Part shown: positions 1 to 5,554 of the stretch, one piece after another
Numbering within the stretch: the stretch's first letter is position 1
How the letters are laid out: every line of letters begins with the position of its first letter
Assembly: GCA_958447445.1 (NCBI GenBank)
Contig: CAUDAE010000118.1
Coordinates: 1-5,554 of the forward strand
Origin: an uncultured Collinsella sp.
Lineage (GTDB): Bacteria; Actinomycetota; Coriobacteriia; Coriobacteriales; Coriobacteriaceae
Length of the DNA stretch: 5,554 nt
Direction of reading: 5' to 3'
Made by a program: the position numbers and the translations under genes
The notes under the pieces: model-generated
Databases searched by the model: none
Seen by the model: the letters and a program-made list of their open reading frames with translations, nothing else
What the model was told of the DNA's origin: nothing

Positions 1-564
1 GCTCGTCTCGCGGCGGGGCGGGCTACCTGCTCGGTAGCCCCAAGTGATCTCGGCCCCCGCATAATGCTTGATACCGGATGCCGGGTCAAACGTTACGACA
101 TCCTCAACCAGCGAGCCAATCCACTCGGTCCGTGTGCCTGCATTCATAGATATCGCACCGCCAACCGAACCAGGGATGCCAACGGCAAACTCAAGGCCCG
201 AGAGGCTACGCGACAGGGCATCGTTGACCAGGCGCGCAAACATCACGCCCGCACCGACCGTCAGCGTACAACCGTCATCGGCAACAACCGTGCGCTGAAA
301 CTCACGTCCGAGCGAAATGACGGCACCGCGATAACCGCCATCGGCAACCAGCAGATTGGAGCCCTTGCCGATGATGACCCACGGCACCTGCTCGCGATCG
401 AGCACCGCCACGGCGCGGCGGAGGGCATGATAGCTATGGCACGTCACAAAGAGGTCAGCCTTGCCGCCGATACGATAGCTCGTATGACGCGCAAGGCGCT
501 CGTCCTCGATCACATCCGTGTCGATCATGCCCGAGAGCGCCATGACGGCGTTAAACAGACCCAT
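1..564 (-). CDS. murB: UDP-N-acetylenolpyruvoylglucosamine reductase MurB, 3' end cut by window edge
   Basis: MurB is the cytosolic flavoenzyme that uses NADPH to reduce UDP-GlcNAc-enolpyruvate to UDP-MurNAc, the second committed step of peptidoglycan precursor synthesis. The reverse strand from ATG at 564 gives 188 residues, open to the window edge; family members are usually about 290-340 residues, so the C-terminal part is missing. The FAD-binding domain is visible: HTSYRIGG (residues 27-34), GKGSNLLV (66-73), and GLEFAVGIPGSVGGA followed by SMNAG (123-143). A WGYR motif (175-178) matches the family's conserved Tyr-Arg near the substrate site. The catalytic Ser of the later GxxGSxFKNP-type motif and the C-terminal Glu lie outside the window. 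The start is 5 nt after the murC stop, with only a weak Shine-Dalgarno, which suggests translational coupling to murC. Later in-frame Met codons (residues 8 and 13) have no better ribosome site. Family assignment is firm; the exact start is likely. Confidence 0.95.
   Translation of the reverse strand, partial: MGLFNAVMALSGMIDTDVIEDERLARHTSYRIGGKADLFVTCHSYHALRRAVAVLDREQVPWVIIGKGSNLLVADGGYRGAVISLGREFQRTVVADDGCTLTVGAGVMFARLVNDALSRSLSGLEFAVGIPGSVGGAISMNAGTRTEWIGSLVEDVVTFDPASGIKHYAGAEITWGYRAGSPPRRETS
20..40. repeat. Perfect 8-bp inverted repeat inside murB
   Basis: GGGCTACC (20-27) and GGTAGCCC (33-40) are exact reverse complements around a 5-nt loop (28-32), which would form a GC-rich hairpin in either strand's transcript. 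It lies within murB, over the codons for the GYRAGS stretch. No T-run follows on the visible side, so it is not a typical terminator. It may be a coincidence of codon choice. Confidence 0.6.
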
Positions 565-569
565 TAGAC

Positions 570-1988
570 TTAAGCGTCTTTCTTGGCAGTCAAATACTCG
601 ATAAACTCGGGGCCGACGGTCGTAACGTCACCGGCACCCATAGTGAGCAGCAAGTCGCCCTCGCCCACCATCTGCTCGAGCTCCTGATTGAGCTCAAGAC
701 GGCTGGAGCAGTACACGACCTCCTTGCCAGGATGCTTGGCGCGCACGGTATCGGCGAGCATCTTAGAGGTAACACCCGGAATGGGCATCTCGCCAGCCGA
801 GAACACATCAATCAGCAGCAGTTTATCGGCATTGGCAAATGCATCGGCAAAGTCGTCGCACAGGGCCTGCAGACGCGAATAACGGTGCGGCTGGAACACG
901 ACGTCGACATGCTTGTAGCCCAGCGACGAAGCGGCAGCAAGCGTCGCCTTGATCTCGGTGGGGTGATGGCCGTAATCATCAACCACGGTGATGCCATCGA
1001 TATCGCCCACGTGGGTAAAGCGACGGCGGACGCCCTCAAAGCTCGAGAGCGCCTTGGCGGCGGCGTCGATGTCAAGGCCCAGGACATGGGCGACGGTGAG
1101 CACCGCCGTGGCGTTGAGCATGTTGTGGCGACCGGGATTGCTCTTGATCTCCACGGCATGCTCAGTGCCATCCTCAAAGCGAACGATAAAGTCACTCTGG
1201 ATGCCCTTGACATCCGGGTGCACGCAGACGATGTCGTTGCTCTCGGCAAAGCCGTAGGAAAGCACGTGACGGCCCGTCGACTTGGCGAGCTCGACCAGAT
1301 GCGGGTCCTCACCGCAGACGATGACGGTGCCGTCCTCGCCCACCAGGCTCATGAATTTGGCGAAAGTTGCCTCGATCTCCTCGATACCCGAGTAGTGATC
1401 GAGGTGGTCGGCCTCGACGTTGGTCACAATGACCACGTTGGGGTTCAGGAACAGGAAGGAGCTGTCGGACTCGTCGGCCTCGGCGACAAAGTAGTCGCCC
1501 GAGCCGTTCTTGCCGTTCGTGTCATAGCCCTCGACGATGCCACCGATCAAGAAGCTCGGATCCAGACCCATGCGGTCGAGCATGGTGGCGCACATCGAAG
1601 ACGTGGTGGTCTTGCCATGCGTGCCGGCAACAGCGACGGTGGTGTAGCCGTGGCCTAAAGCAGAGAGCATCTTGGCACGGGGCCACACGGGAATACCAAG
1701 CTCGCGAGCGCGCACGAGTTCAGGGTTGGACTCCGGAATAGCGGTGGAGACAACAACCACGTCGGGCTTGACCTCGTCGATCGTGGCGGCCTCATGGCCC
1801 ACATGCACCTTCACACCAGCGCGGGTAAGCTGGCGGATATAACGTGACGTCTTAAGGTCGGAGCCGGTAACGGCATAACCGCGCTCGTGAAGAACGAGGG
1901 CGATGCCGCTCATGCCGGCGCCGCCGATACCGATAAAGTGGGCGCTCTTAAACTCGGGCGCGGAGGTTGCAGTCTGGGAATCAGCCAT
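570..1988 (-). CDS. murC: UDP-N-acetylmuramate--L-alanine ligase MurC
   Basis: MurC is a cytosolic ATP-dependent ligase that joins the first stem-peptide residue, normally L-Ala, to UDP-MurNAc. The 472-residue product is of normal family length and complete. The N-terminal Rossmann-type domain begins with HFIGIGGAGMSGIA (17-30). The central ATPase domain has the P-loop AGTHGKTTT (121-129), EADESDSSF (170-178) and NVEADHLDHY (190-199), the last contributing metal-binding residues. The C-terminal domain carries GRHNMLNATA (286-295), the GVRRRF motif (319-324), DDYGHHPTEI (337-346) and PHRYSR (367-372). DDYGHHP and the HFIGIGGxGMSG opening separate MurC from MurD, MurE and MurF. I chose ATG 1988 because AAGGAG lies 11 nt upstream; a GTG in frame at 2015 would add nine residues, but that stretch contains the ribosome site itself. 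It follows murG after a 97-nt gap and is closely followed by murB. Confidence 0.98.
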   Translation of the reverse strand: MADSQTATSAPEFKSAHFIGIGGAGMSGIALVLHERGYAVTGSDLKTSRYIRQLTRAGVKVHVGHEAATIDEVKPDVVVVSTAIPESNPELVRARELGIPVWPRAKMLSALGHGYTTVAVAGTHGKTTTSSMCATMLDRMGLDPSFLIGGIVEGYDTNGKNGSGDYFVAEADESDSSFLFLNPNVVIVTNVEADHLDHYSGIEEIEATFAKFMSLVGEDGTVIVCGEDPHLVELAKSTGRHVLSYGFAESNDIVCVHPDVKGIQSDFIVRFEDGTEHAVEIKSNPGRHNMLNATAVLTVAHVLGLDIDAAAKALSSFEGVRRRFTHVGDIDGITVVDDYGHHPTEIKATLAAASSLGYKHVDVVFQPHRYSRLQALCDDFADAFANADKLLLIDVFSAGEMPIPGVTSKMLADTVRAKHPGKEVVYCSSRLELNQELEQMVGEGDLLLTMGAGDVTTVGPEFIEYLTAKKDA

Positions 1989-2085
1989 GTGCTCGTGTAC
2001 TCCTTGCGTAAACACTGCCTGTAGCCCGTTAACTGTACCGCACCTACCGCATCAGCGCGAGGGCGACCGACGATATCCCGTCTAA
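1989..2085 (-). other. Intergenic spacer between murG and murC, no clear regulatory element
   Basis: These 97 nt are the only sizeable non-coding stretch in the window. Apart from the murC ribosome site, they hold a short direct repeat, GCGGTA twice with a 9-bp period (2036-2041 and 2045-2050 on the reverse strand), and a GTTAAC palindrome at 2029-2034. I see no stem followed by a T-run, so no intrinsic terminator, and no convincing paired -35/-10 boxes. Read-through from murG into murC is the simplest view, but a weak internal promoter cannot be excluded by eye. Confidence 0.5.
2000..2005 (-). promoter_or_regulatory. Ribosome binding site of murC
   Basis: The reverse strand reads AAGGAG, ending 11 nt before ATG 1988. 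The spacer is slightly long, but this is the strongest Shine-Dalgarno match near the gene. It favours ATG 1988 over the in-frame GTG at 2015, since the site would lie inside the longer reading frame. Confidence 0.7.
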
Positions 2086-3201
2086 CTAACGCAAACCCTC
2101 TACCGCATCCGCCAGAAGAGCGGCGGCCCTATCCTGAGCCAGACCACGCGCCGCCTGACGCATGGCGTCGCGCGCCGCCGCGTCATCGACCAGGTGCAGC
2201 AGCTCATCGGCAAAGGCAGAACCGTCGATATCGGCATCGGCGCAGAGCACGCCGGCCCCGGCGTCGACCAGATAACGAGCATTGGTGGTTTGGTGGTCGG
2301 CTGTCGCATGCGGATACGGCACGAGCACCGAAGGCACGGCGAGCGCAGCGATCTCGGCCACGCTCGATGCGCCCGAACGCGAGAGCACCAAATCGGCAGC
2401 AGCCAGCATATCGCCCATGTTGTCGATGTAAGGCTGGACGCGGTAACGCTTCGCCTCCTCGGGCGTCAGCGCCAAAGCGCGCTCGGTCTCCTCAAAGCCG
2501 TCGGCACCCGTCGAATGCAACACATAGAGATTCTTGCGCGAAAGCAGCTCGTTTTTGAGCGAAGCCACGCGCTCGTTGAGGTGCTGGGCGCCAAGTGAAC
2601 CGCCAAAGACGAGCAGCAGCGTAGCGTCCTCGGGAACGCCAAGTGCCTTGCGGCCGCGAGCGCGATCTCCCTCGATCACCGAGCGACGTACGGGATTGCC
2701 GGTCATGAGCACGTGGTCAGGGTCACCTTCGCGCTCAAAGACCGAGCGCGCTGCCGGCACCGAGATGCACACGCGGGCGGCGTGGGAGTTCATCATCTTG
2801 TTGGCCAGGCCCGGAACAGAGTTCTGCTCATGCAGCAGATACGGCACGCCTGCGTCCTTGCACCACCCCAGCAGTGGAACCTCGACATAGGCACCAAAAC
2901 CGATGGCGGCATCGGGCTTGCCGACCTTTGAGAAATGACTGGCGAGCGCACGCTTGGCCTTGTTGACACGCCACAGCGAGGTCAGCGCCGTCCAAGGACG
3001 GGAGCGGTCGAAGCCCGTGACCGTAATGGGCACAAAATCAAACCCAGCCTCGGGGACCAGACGACCCTCGAGCTTGCGCGACTGGCCCACGAACACAACG
3101 TGGTGGCCACGGTCACGCAGCTCTTCGGCCAAGGCGAGCGCGGGGTTGATGTGTCCTGCCGTGCCGCCGGCTGCAATAGCAACGGTCATTTTATCGGTCA
3201 T
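2086..3201 (-). CDS. murG: Lipid II synthase MurG (UDP-GlcNAc:lipid I GlcNAc transferase)
   Basis: MurG is a peripheral membrane GT-B glycosyltransferase (family GT28). It transfers GlcNAc from UDP-GlcNAc to lipid I on the cytosolic membrane face, giving lipid II, the substrate that FtsW polymerises. The 371-residue product is of usual length. The N-terminal acceptor domain shows the glycine-rich loop AAGGTAGHINPAL (10-22), GFGAYVEVP (101-109, where many members have GxGGYxSxP) and HEQNSVPGLANK (124-135). GNPVRRSV (168-175) marks the domain link. The C-terminal nucleotide-sugar domain has VFGGSLGAQHLNE (198-210) and RSGASSVAEIAAL (275-287), whose Glu 283 corresponds to the family's ribose-contacting Glu, then DHQTTNA (302-308). 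ATG 3201 is chosen because GAAGGGA lies 5 nt upstream; a GTG in frame at 3219 would swallow this site, and a later ATG at 3189 lacks one. The start overlaps the last 11 nt of ftsW, pointing to translational coupling. Confidence 0.98.
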   Translation of the reverse strand: MTDKMTVAIAAGGTAGHINPALALAEELRDRGHHVVFVGQSRKLEGRLVPEAGFDFVPITVTGFDRSRPWTALTSLWRVNKAKRALASHFSKVGKPDAAIGFGAYVEVPLLGWCKDAGVPYLLHEQNSVPGLANKMMNSHAARVCISVPAARSVFEREGDPDHVLMTGNPVRRSVIEGDRARGRKALGVPEDATLLLVFGGSLGAQHLNERVASLKNELLSRKNLYVLHSTGADGFEETERALALTPEEAKRYRVQPYIDNMGDMLAAADLVLSRSGASSVAEIAALAVPSVLVPYPHATADHQTTNARYLVDAGAGVLCADADIDGSAFADELLHLVDDAAARDAMRQAARGLAQDRAAALLADAVEGLR

Positions 3202-4711
3202 GGTAGTCCCTTCGTACACGCGGTCCCTGGTCGTCGGTACGCAGACGCGCCGACGGGTCCGAGTTCAAATCGATTCGATTATATCCGCCGCCCGCGTTGC
3301 GAGGGCTGGGGCGCTGAGGACGACCTTGCGGCACCGTTCGCTGACGCGGGCGGGCTGCCGGCTCGGTCGCAGAGCCATCCAGGACGGTAAAACCGTTACG
3401 CGAAGATCGCTCGCCGCGCACATGGGCTACGCCGGCGGTGCTCTCGTCCATAACGGCAAAGCTCTCACGGCGGCGGTCATACTCATCGCGGCGGGCGCTC
3501 TCGTACGAAACGCGCAGGATCAACCCGGCAAGCATAAGCGACACAATAATCGACGAACCGCCGTAGCTAATAAACGGCAACGGTTTGCCCGTCATGGGAA
3601 ACACGTTGAGGATGCCCAGCGCATTAATCAAAAACTGCACCGCGAGAATGACCGCGGAGCCAGACGCCATAAGCGCGCCCCGACGATCGGTCGCCTGCTC
3701 GGCAATGCGAAACGCCGAGTAGATCAGCATCGCAAACACCAAGAAGAACAGCACGGTTCCGACAAAACCGACTTCCTCGCCAATGATGGCCAGGATGTAG
3801 TCGTTGTGCGCTTCGGGCAGATACGAGTACTTCATGGTTGAGTTGCCAATGCCGCGGCCGAACAGACCGCCCGAGGCAAAGGCCATGATTGCAAGCGTGG
3901 CCTGATAGCCGTCACCATACTCGTCGGCCCAAGGGTTCAAGGCAACCTGAATACGCACCATACGGTACGGCTCTGCGACAAGCGCAATCACGATCACGAG
4001 AATGCCGAAGATTAGCACGCCGATGATAAATCTGGGGTCGAGACCCGCAAACAACGCCATGCACATGAGGGTCAACAGGATGATCAGGACAGTACCGAAA
4101 TCGGGCTGGATAAAGATCAGAAAGAGCGAAATGCCCAGGTAGATGCCCATCTTGCGAAGGAATTCGTTGATGTTGCCACCGGGTGAAAAGAAGCGATCAA
4201 GCATGATGGCCGAATACGCAATGGCAAATGGCTTTAAAAACTCGGAAGGCTGGAACTGAATACCGGCGATGTTGAGCCAGCGCGTGGCGCCACGGCTGCC
4301 GCTGCCCACCAAGAACACCAGAAGCAGTAGCCCTATCATGCCGATGAGGAAGATCCTGAGCACATCCTCCCCAAACCAGCTGTCCGGCAAAACGCGCACG
4401 ATGGCAATCAGCGCCAGAACACCGACCACGGCAAACGCGGCCTGTCGACCCAGAAAAAACGTCGCCGAGCCATTCTCGTGCAGCGCCTCGACCGAAGACG
4501 CCGAGTACACCATCAGCAGGCCAAAGCATACCAAGGTAAACAAGCAGGCCATGAATATCAAACGGGGGCGCATGATACGGGCGGGAACACCGGCAATATA
4601 GCGTTCGCTAAACGACTGCCCGCCGCGGCTGGAACGCGGTGTGATGCGACGTGAGGAAGCACGGTCCGAGTCGGGCCTCCTCATACCTTGTCGGGGGCTC
4701 TCCTCTCTCAC
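3191..4711 (-). CDS. ftsW: SEDS-family septal peptidoglycan polymerase FtsW
   Basis: FtsW is the integral-membrane SEDS glycosyltransferase that, with its class B penicillin-binding protein partner, polymerises lipid II at the division septum. The 506-residue product has about ten hydrophobic segments, near 50-72, 84-105, 116-136, 156-172, 187-203, 206-223, 228-246, 310-333, 345-367 and 384-402. Family signatures are WLNIAGIQFQPSEFLKP (145-161), QPDFGT (202-207), YLPEAHNDYILAIIGEE (297-313) and GKPLPFISYGGSS (375-387). Asp 304 in the HNDY stretch corresponds to the Asp shown to be essential in RodA and FtsW; many homologues have HTDF there. A basic cytosolic N-tail of roughly 48 residues and an Arg/Pro-rich C-tail of about 100 residues flank the membrane core. 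Its place between murD and murG supports FtsW rather than RodA. The GTG start at 4711 has AGGGG 5 nt upstream; ATG 4684 is possible but poorly spaced. The choice affects only the tail. Confidence 0.95.
   Translation of the reverse strand: MREESPRQGMRRPDSDRASSRRITPRSSRGGQSFSERYIAGVPARIMRPRLIFMACLFTLVCFGLLMVYSASSVEALHENGSATFFLGRQAAFAVVGVLALIAIVRVLPDSWFGEDVLRIFLIGMIGLLLLVFLVGSGSRGATRWLNIAGIQFQPSEFLKPFAIAYSAIMLDRFFSPGGNINEFLRKMGIYLGISLFLIFIQPDFGTVLIILLTLMCMALFAGLDPRFIIGVLIFGILVIVIALVAEPYRMVRIQVALNPWADEYGDGYQATLAIMAFASGGLFGRGIGNSTMKYSYLPEAHNDYILAIIGEEVGFVGTVLFFLVFAMLIYSAFRIAEQATDRRGALMASGSAVILAVQFLINALGILNVFPMTGKPLPFISYGGSSIIVSLMLAGLILRVSYESARRDEYDRRRESFAVMDESTAGVAHVRGERSSRNGFTVLDGSATEPAARPRQRTVPQGRPQRPSPRNAGGGYNRIDLNSDPSARLRTDDQGPRVRRDYHDR
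3207..3213 (-). promoter_or_regulatory. Ribosome binding site of murG, inside the ftsW 3' end
   Basis: The reverse strand reads GAAGGGA, 5 nt before ATG 3201. It lies within the final codons of ftsW, so ribosomes finishing ftsW pass over the murG initiation site. This site decides between the three candidate murG starts (3219, 3201 and 3189). Confidence 0.75.
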
Positions 4712-4716
4712 CGCAA

Positions 4717-4721
4717 CCCCT
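4717..4721 (-). promoter_or_regulatory. Ribosome binding site of ftsW, overlapping the murD stop codon
   Basis: The reverse strand reads TAGGGG: the last two bases of the murD TAG stop begin an AGGGG Shine-Dalgarno, 5 nt before GTG 4711. This favours the GTG start. The competing ATG at 4684 has a purine-rich AGAGGAG, but 15 nt away, which is far for initiation. Confidence 0.55.
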
Positions 4722-5554
4722 ATTCCATTTGTGATTTCGCTGTAGCGGCAAGCTGAGCCACGTAGTCCTTAAACACGCGGCCACGCTCCTCATAGCCCGA
4801 GAACTCATCAAACGAAGAGCAGGCAGGAGAAAGTAAGATCACGTCACCACGGCTCGACAGCGAACGGGCGACGTCCACGGCGTCGCGTAGGTCATCCGCC
4901 TGGGCGATATCCACATCGCCATCGACATCGGCCTCGTCCATAGCGGCGGTGAAGCGCTCGCGCGCATCGCCAAAGCAGACGACCGAGCGCACGTTGTCCA
5001 TAACGACGCGCGCGAAGTCCGTGAGCGGCGTGCCCTTATCGTGGCCGCCGAGCAGCAAGATCACGTCGTCATCGGGAAATGCCGTCAGTGCCTTCTCGAC
5101 CGCATCGGTGTTAGTCGCCTTGGAATCGTTGACGTAGCGCACGCCGTCAATCTCGCCACACGGCTCCACGCGGTGCTCGAGCGGCTGGAACGAGGCAAGA
5201 CCGCGGCAGACACCATCGACATCGGCACCGACCGCCAAGGCAGCCGTGGCAGCGCACAGGGCATTGATAACATTGTGATGGCCCGAGATCTTGAGCTCGG
5301 ATGTAGCGATGAGCGGGGTCTCGACACCCTTCAGACGCACGATCATCTTGCCATCGCGCACAAAGGCGGCATCCTCGCCCTCAGGCTCGTCAAAGGCAAC
5401 CTTGCAGATGCGACGACCCGGCGTGTAGATGTACTCATCGAACTCGTGAATGCCGGCGTCTTCGACGTCGACAACCGCCAGATCGTCATCGACCATATTG
5501 TCAAACAGTTTAATCTTGGCAAGCGCATAGTTCTTATGGCTCTTATGCCAGCCC
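4720..5554 (-). CDS. murD: UDP-N-acetylmuramoyl-L-alanine--D-glutamate ligase MurD, 5' end cut by window edge
   Basis: MurD is the cytosolic ATP-dependent ligase that adds D-glutamate to UDP-MurNAc-L-Ala. The reverse frame is open to the window edge and gives the last 277 residues; complete enzymes are usually about 440-480, so the UDP-binding domain and the P-loop lie outside. The fragment opens with GWHKSHKNYALAK, the end of the ATPase-domain motif: His 3 matches the metal-ligand His and Lys 13 the carbamylated Lys (H183 and K198 in E. coli). Next come HHNVINAL (92-99), FQPLEHR (122-128), VNDSKATNTDAV (141-152), LLGGHDKGT (168-175) and LLSPACSSFDEF (240-251), with an ERG motif shortly after. 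NDSKATN and SPACSSFD distinguish MurD from the other Mur ligases. An internal Met at 5496 is not the start, because conserved sequence continues upstream. The stop is 8 nt before ftsW. mraY often lies upstream in such clusters, but it cannot be seen here. Confidence 0.97.
   Translation of the reverse strand, partial: GWHKSHKNYALAKIKLFDNMVDDDLAVVDVEDAGIHEFDEYIYTPGRRICKVAFDEPEGEDAAFVRDGKMIVRLKGVETPLIATSELKISGHHNVINALCAATAALAVGADVDGVCRGLASFQPLEHRVEPCGEIDGVRYVNDSKATNTDAVEKALTAFPDDDVILLLGGHDKGTPLTDFARVVMDNVRSVVCFGDARERFTAAMDEADVDGDVDIAQADDLRDAVDVARSLSSRGDVILLSPACSSFDEFSGYEERGRVFKDYVAQLAATAKSQME

Noticed and set aside
64..567. A 167-codon plus-strand open frame at the left end
   Set aside because: It is antisense to murB, whose reverse-strand translation shows clear FAD-binding motifs up to the window edge.
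678..695. Two GAGCTC sites close together in murC
   Set aside because: They encode the Leu-Glu-Leu and Glu-Leu-Glu codons of an ordinary helix, and short palindromes of this kind are expected by chance.
732..1658. A 308-codon open frame on the plus strand
   Set aside because: It lies wholly antisense to murC, whose motifs are intact. Its product has no recognisable domain, and long antisense frames are common in GC-rich genes.
1989..2085. An intrinsic terminator or T-box or other riboswitch between murG and murC
   Set aside because: There is no GC-rich stem followed by a T-run, and the spacer is too short and lacks the conserved T-box core. The GTGT/ACAC pairing near the murC ribosome site is only 4 bp.
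2954..3841. A 295-codon open frame on the plus strand
   Set aside because: It runs antisense across the murG/ftsW junction, has an Arg/His-rich composition typical of shadow frames, and has no recognisable motif.
3191..4711. RodA instead of FtsW
   Set aside because: The SEDS motifs are shared, but the gene sits between murD and murG in a dcw cluster, the typical ftsW position.
4720..5496. A complete short MurD starting at the Met at 5496
   Set aside because: The frame continues upstream to the window edge with the conserved WH...K segment of the MurD ATPase domain, so the Met is internal.

Overview
The window is a minus-strand section of a dcw (division and cell wall) cluster. Read in the direction of transcription, from high to low coordinates, it holds murD (5' part outside the window), ftsW, murG, murC and murB (3' part outside the window). 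All five frames are open, with no frameshift, insertion sequence, tRNA, rRNA or CRISPR array. Almost every base is coding; the only real gap is 97 nt between murG and murC.

The sequence is GC-rich, and the order murD-ftsW-murG-murC-murB suits a Gram-positive lineage. The protein sequences look most like those of high-GC Actinomycetota, possibly Coriobacteriia of the Collinsella kind. That placement comes from memory of the families, not from a search, and is only moderately secure.

The genes form one pathway. MurB reduces UDP-GlcNAc-enolpyruvate to UDP-MurNAc. MurC adds the first stem amino acid, and MurD adds D-glutamate. MurG adds GlcNAc to lipid I at the inner membrane face to make lipid II. 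FtsW polymerises lipid II into septal glycan. Tight spacing indicates one co-transcribed unit: murD/ftsW are 8 nt apart, ftsW/murG overlap by 11 nt, and murC/murB are 5 nt apart. The murG-murC gap is the only place where an internal promoter or control element could sit outside coding sequence, and no convincing one is visible there.

This is an ordinary core-genome region. I found no sign of an undescribed system. The findings are small points: a perfect hairpin in murB, a few motif variants, a basic tail on FtsW, and the junctions between genes.
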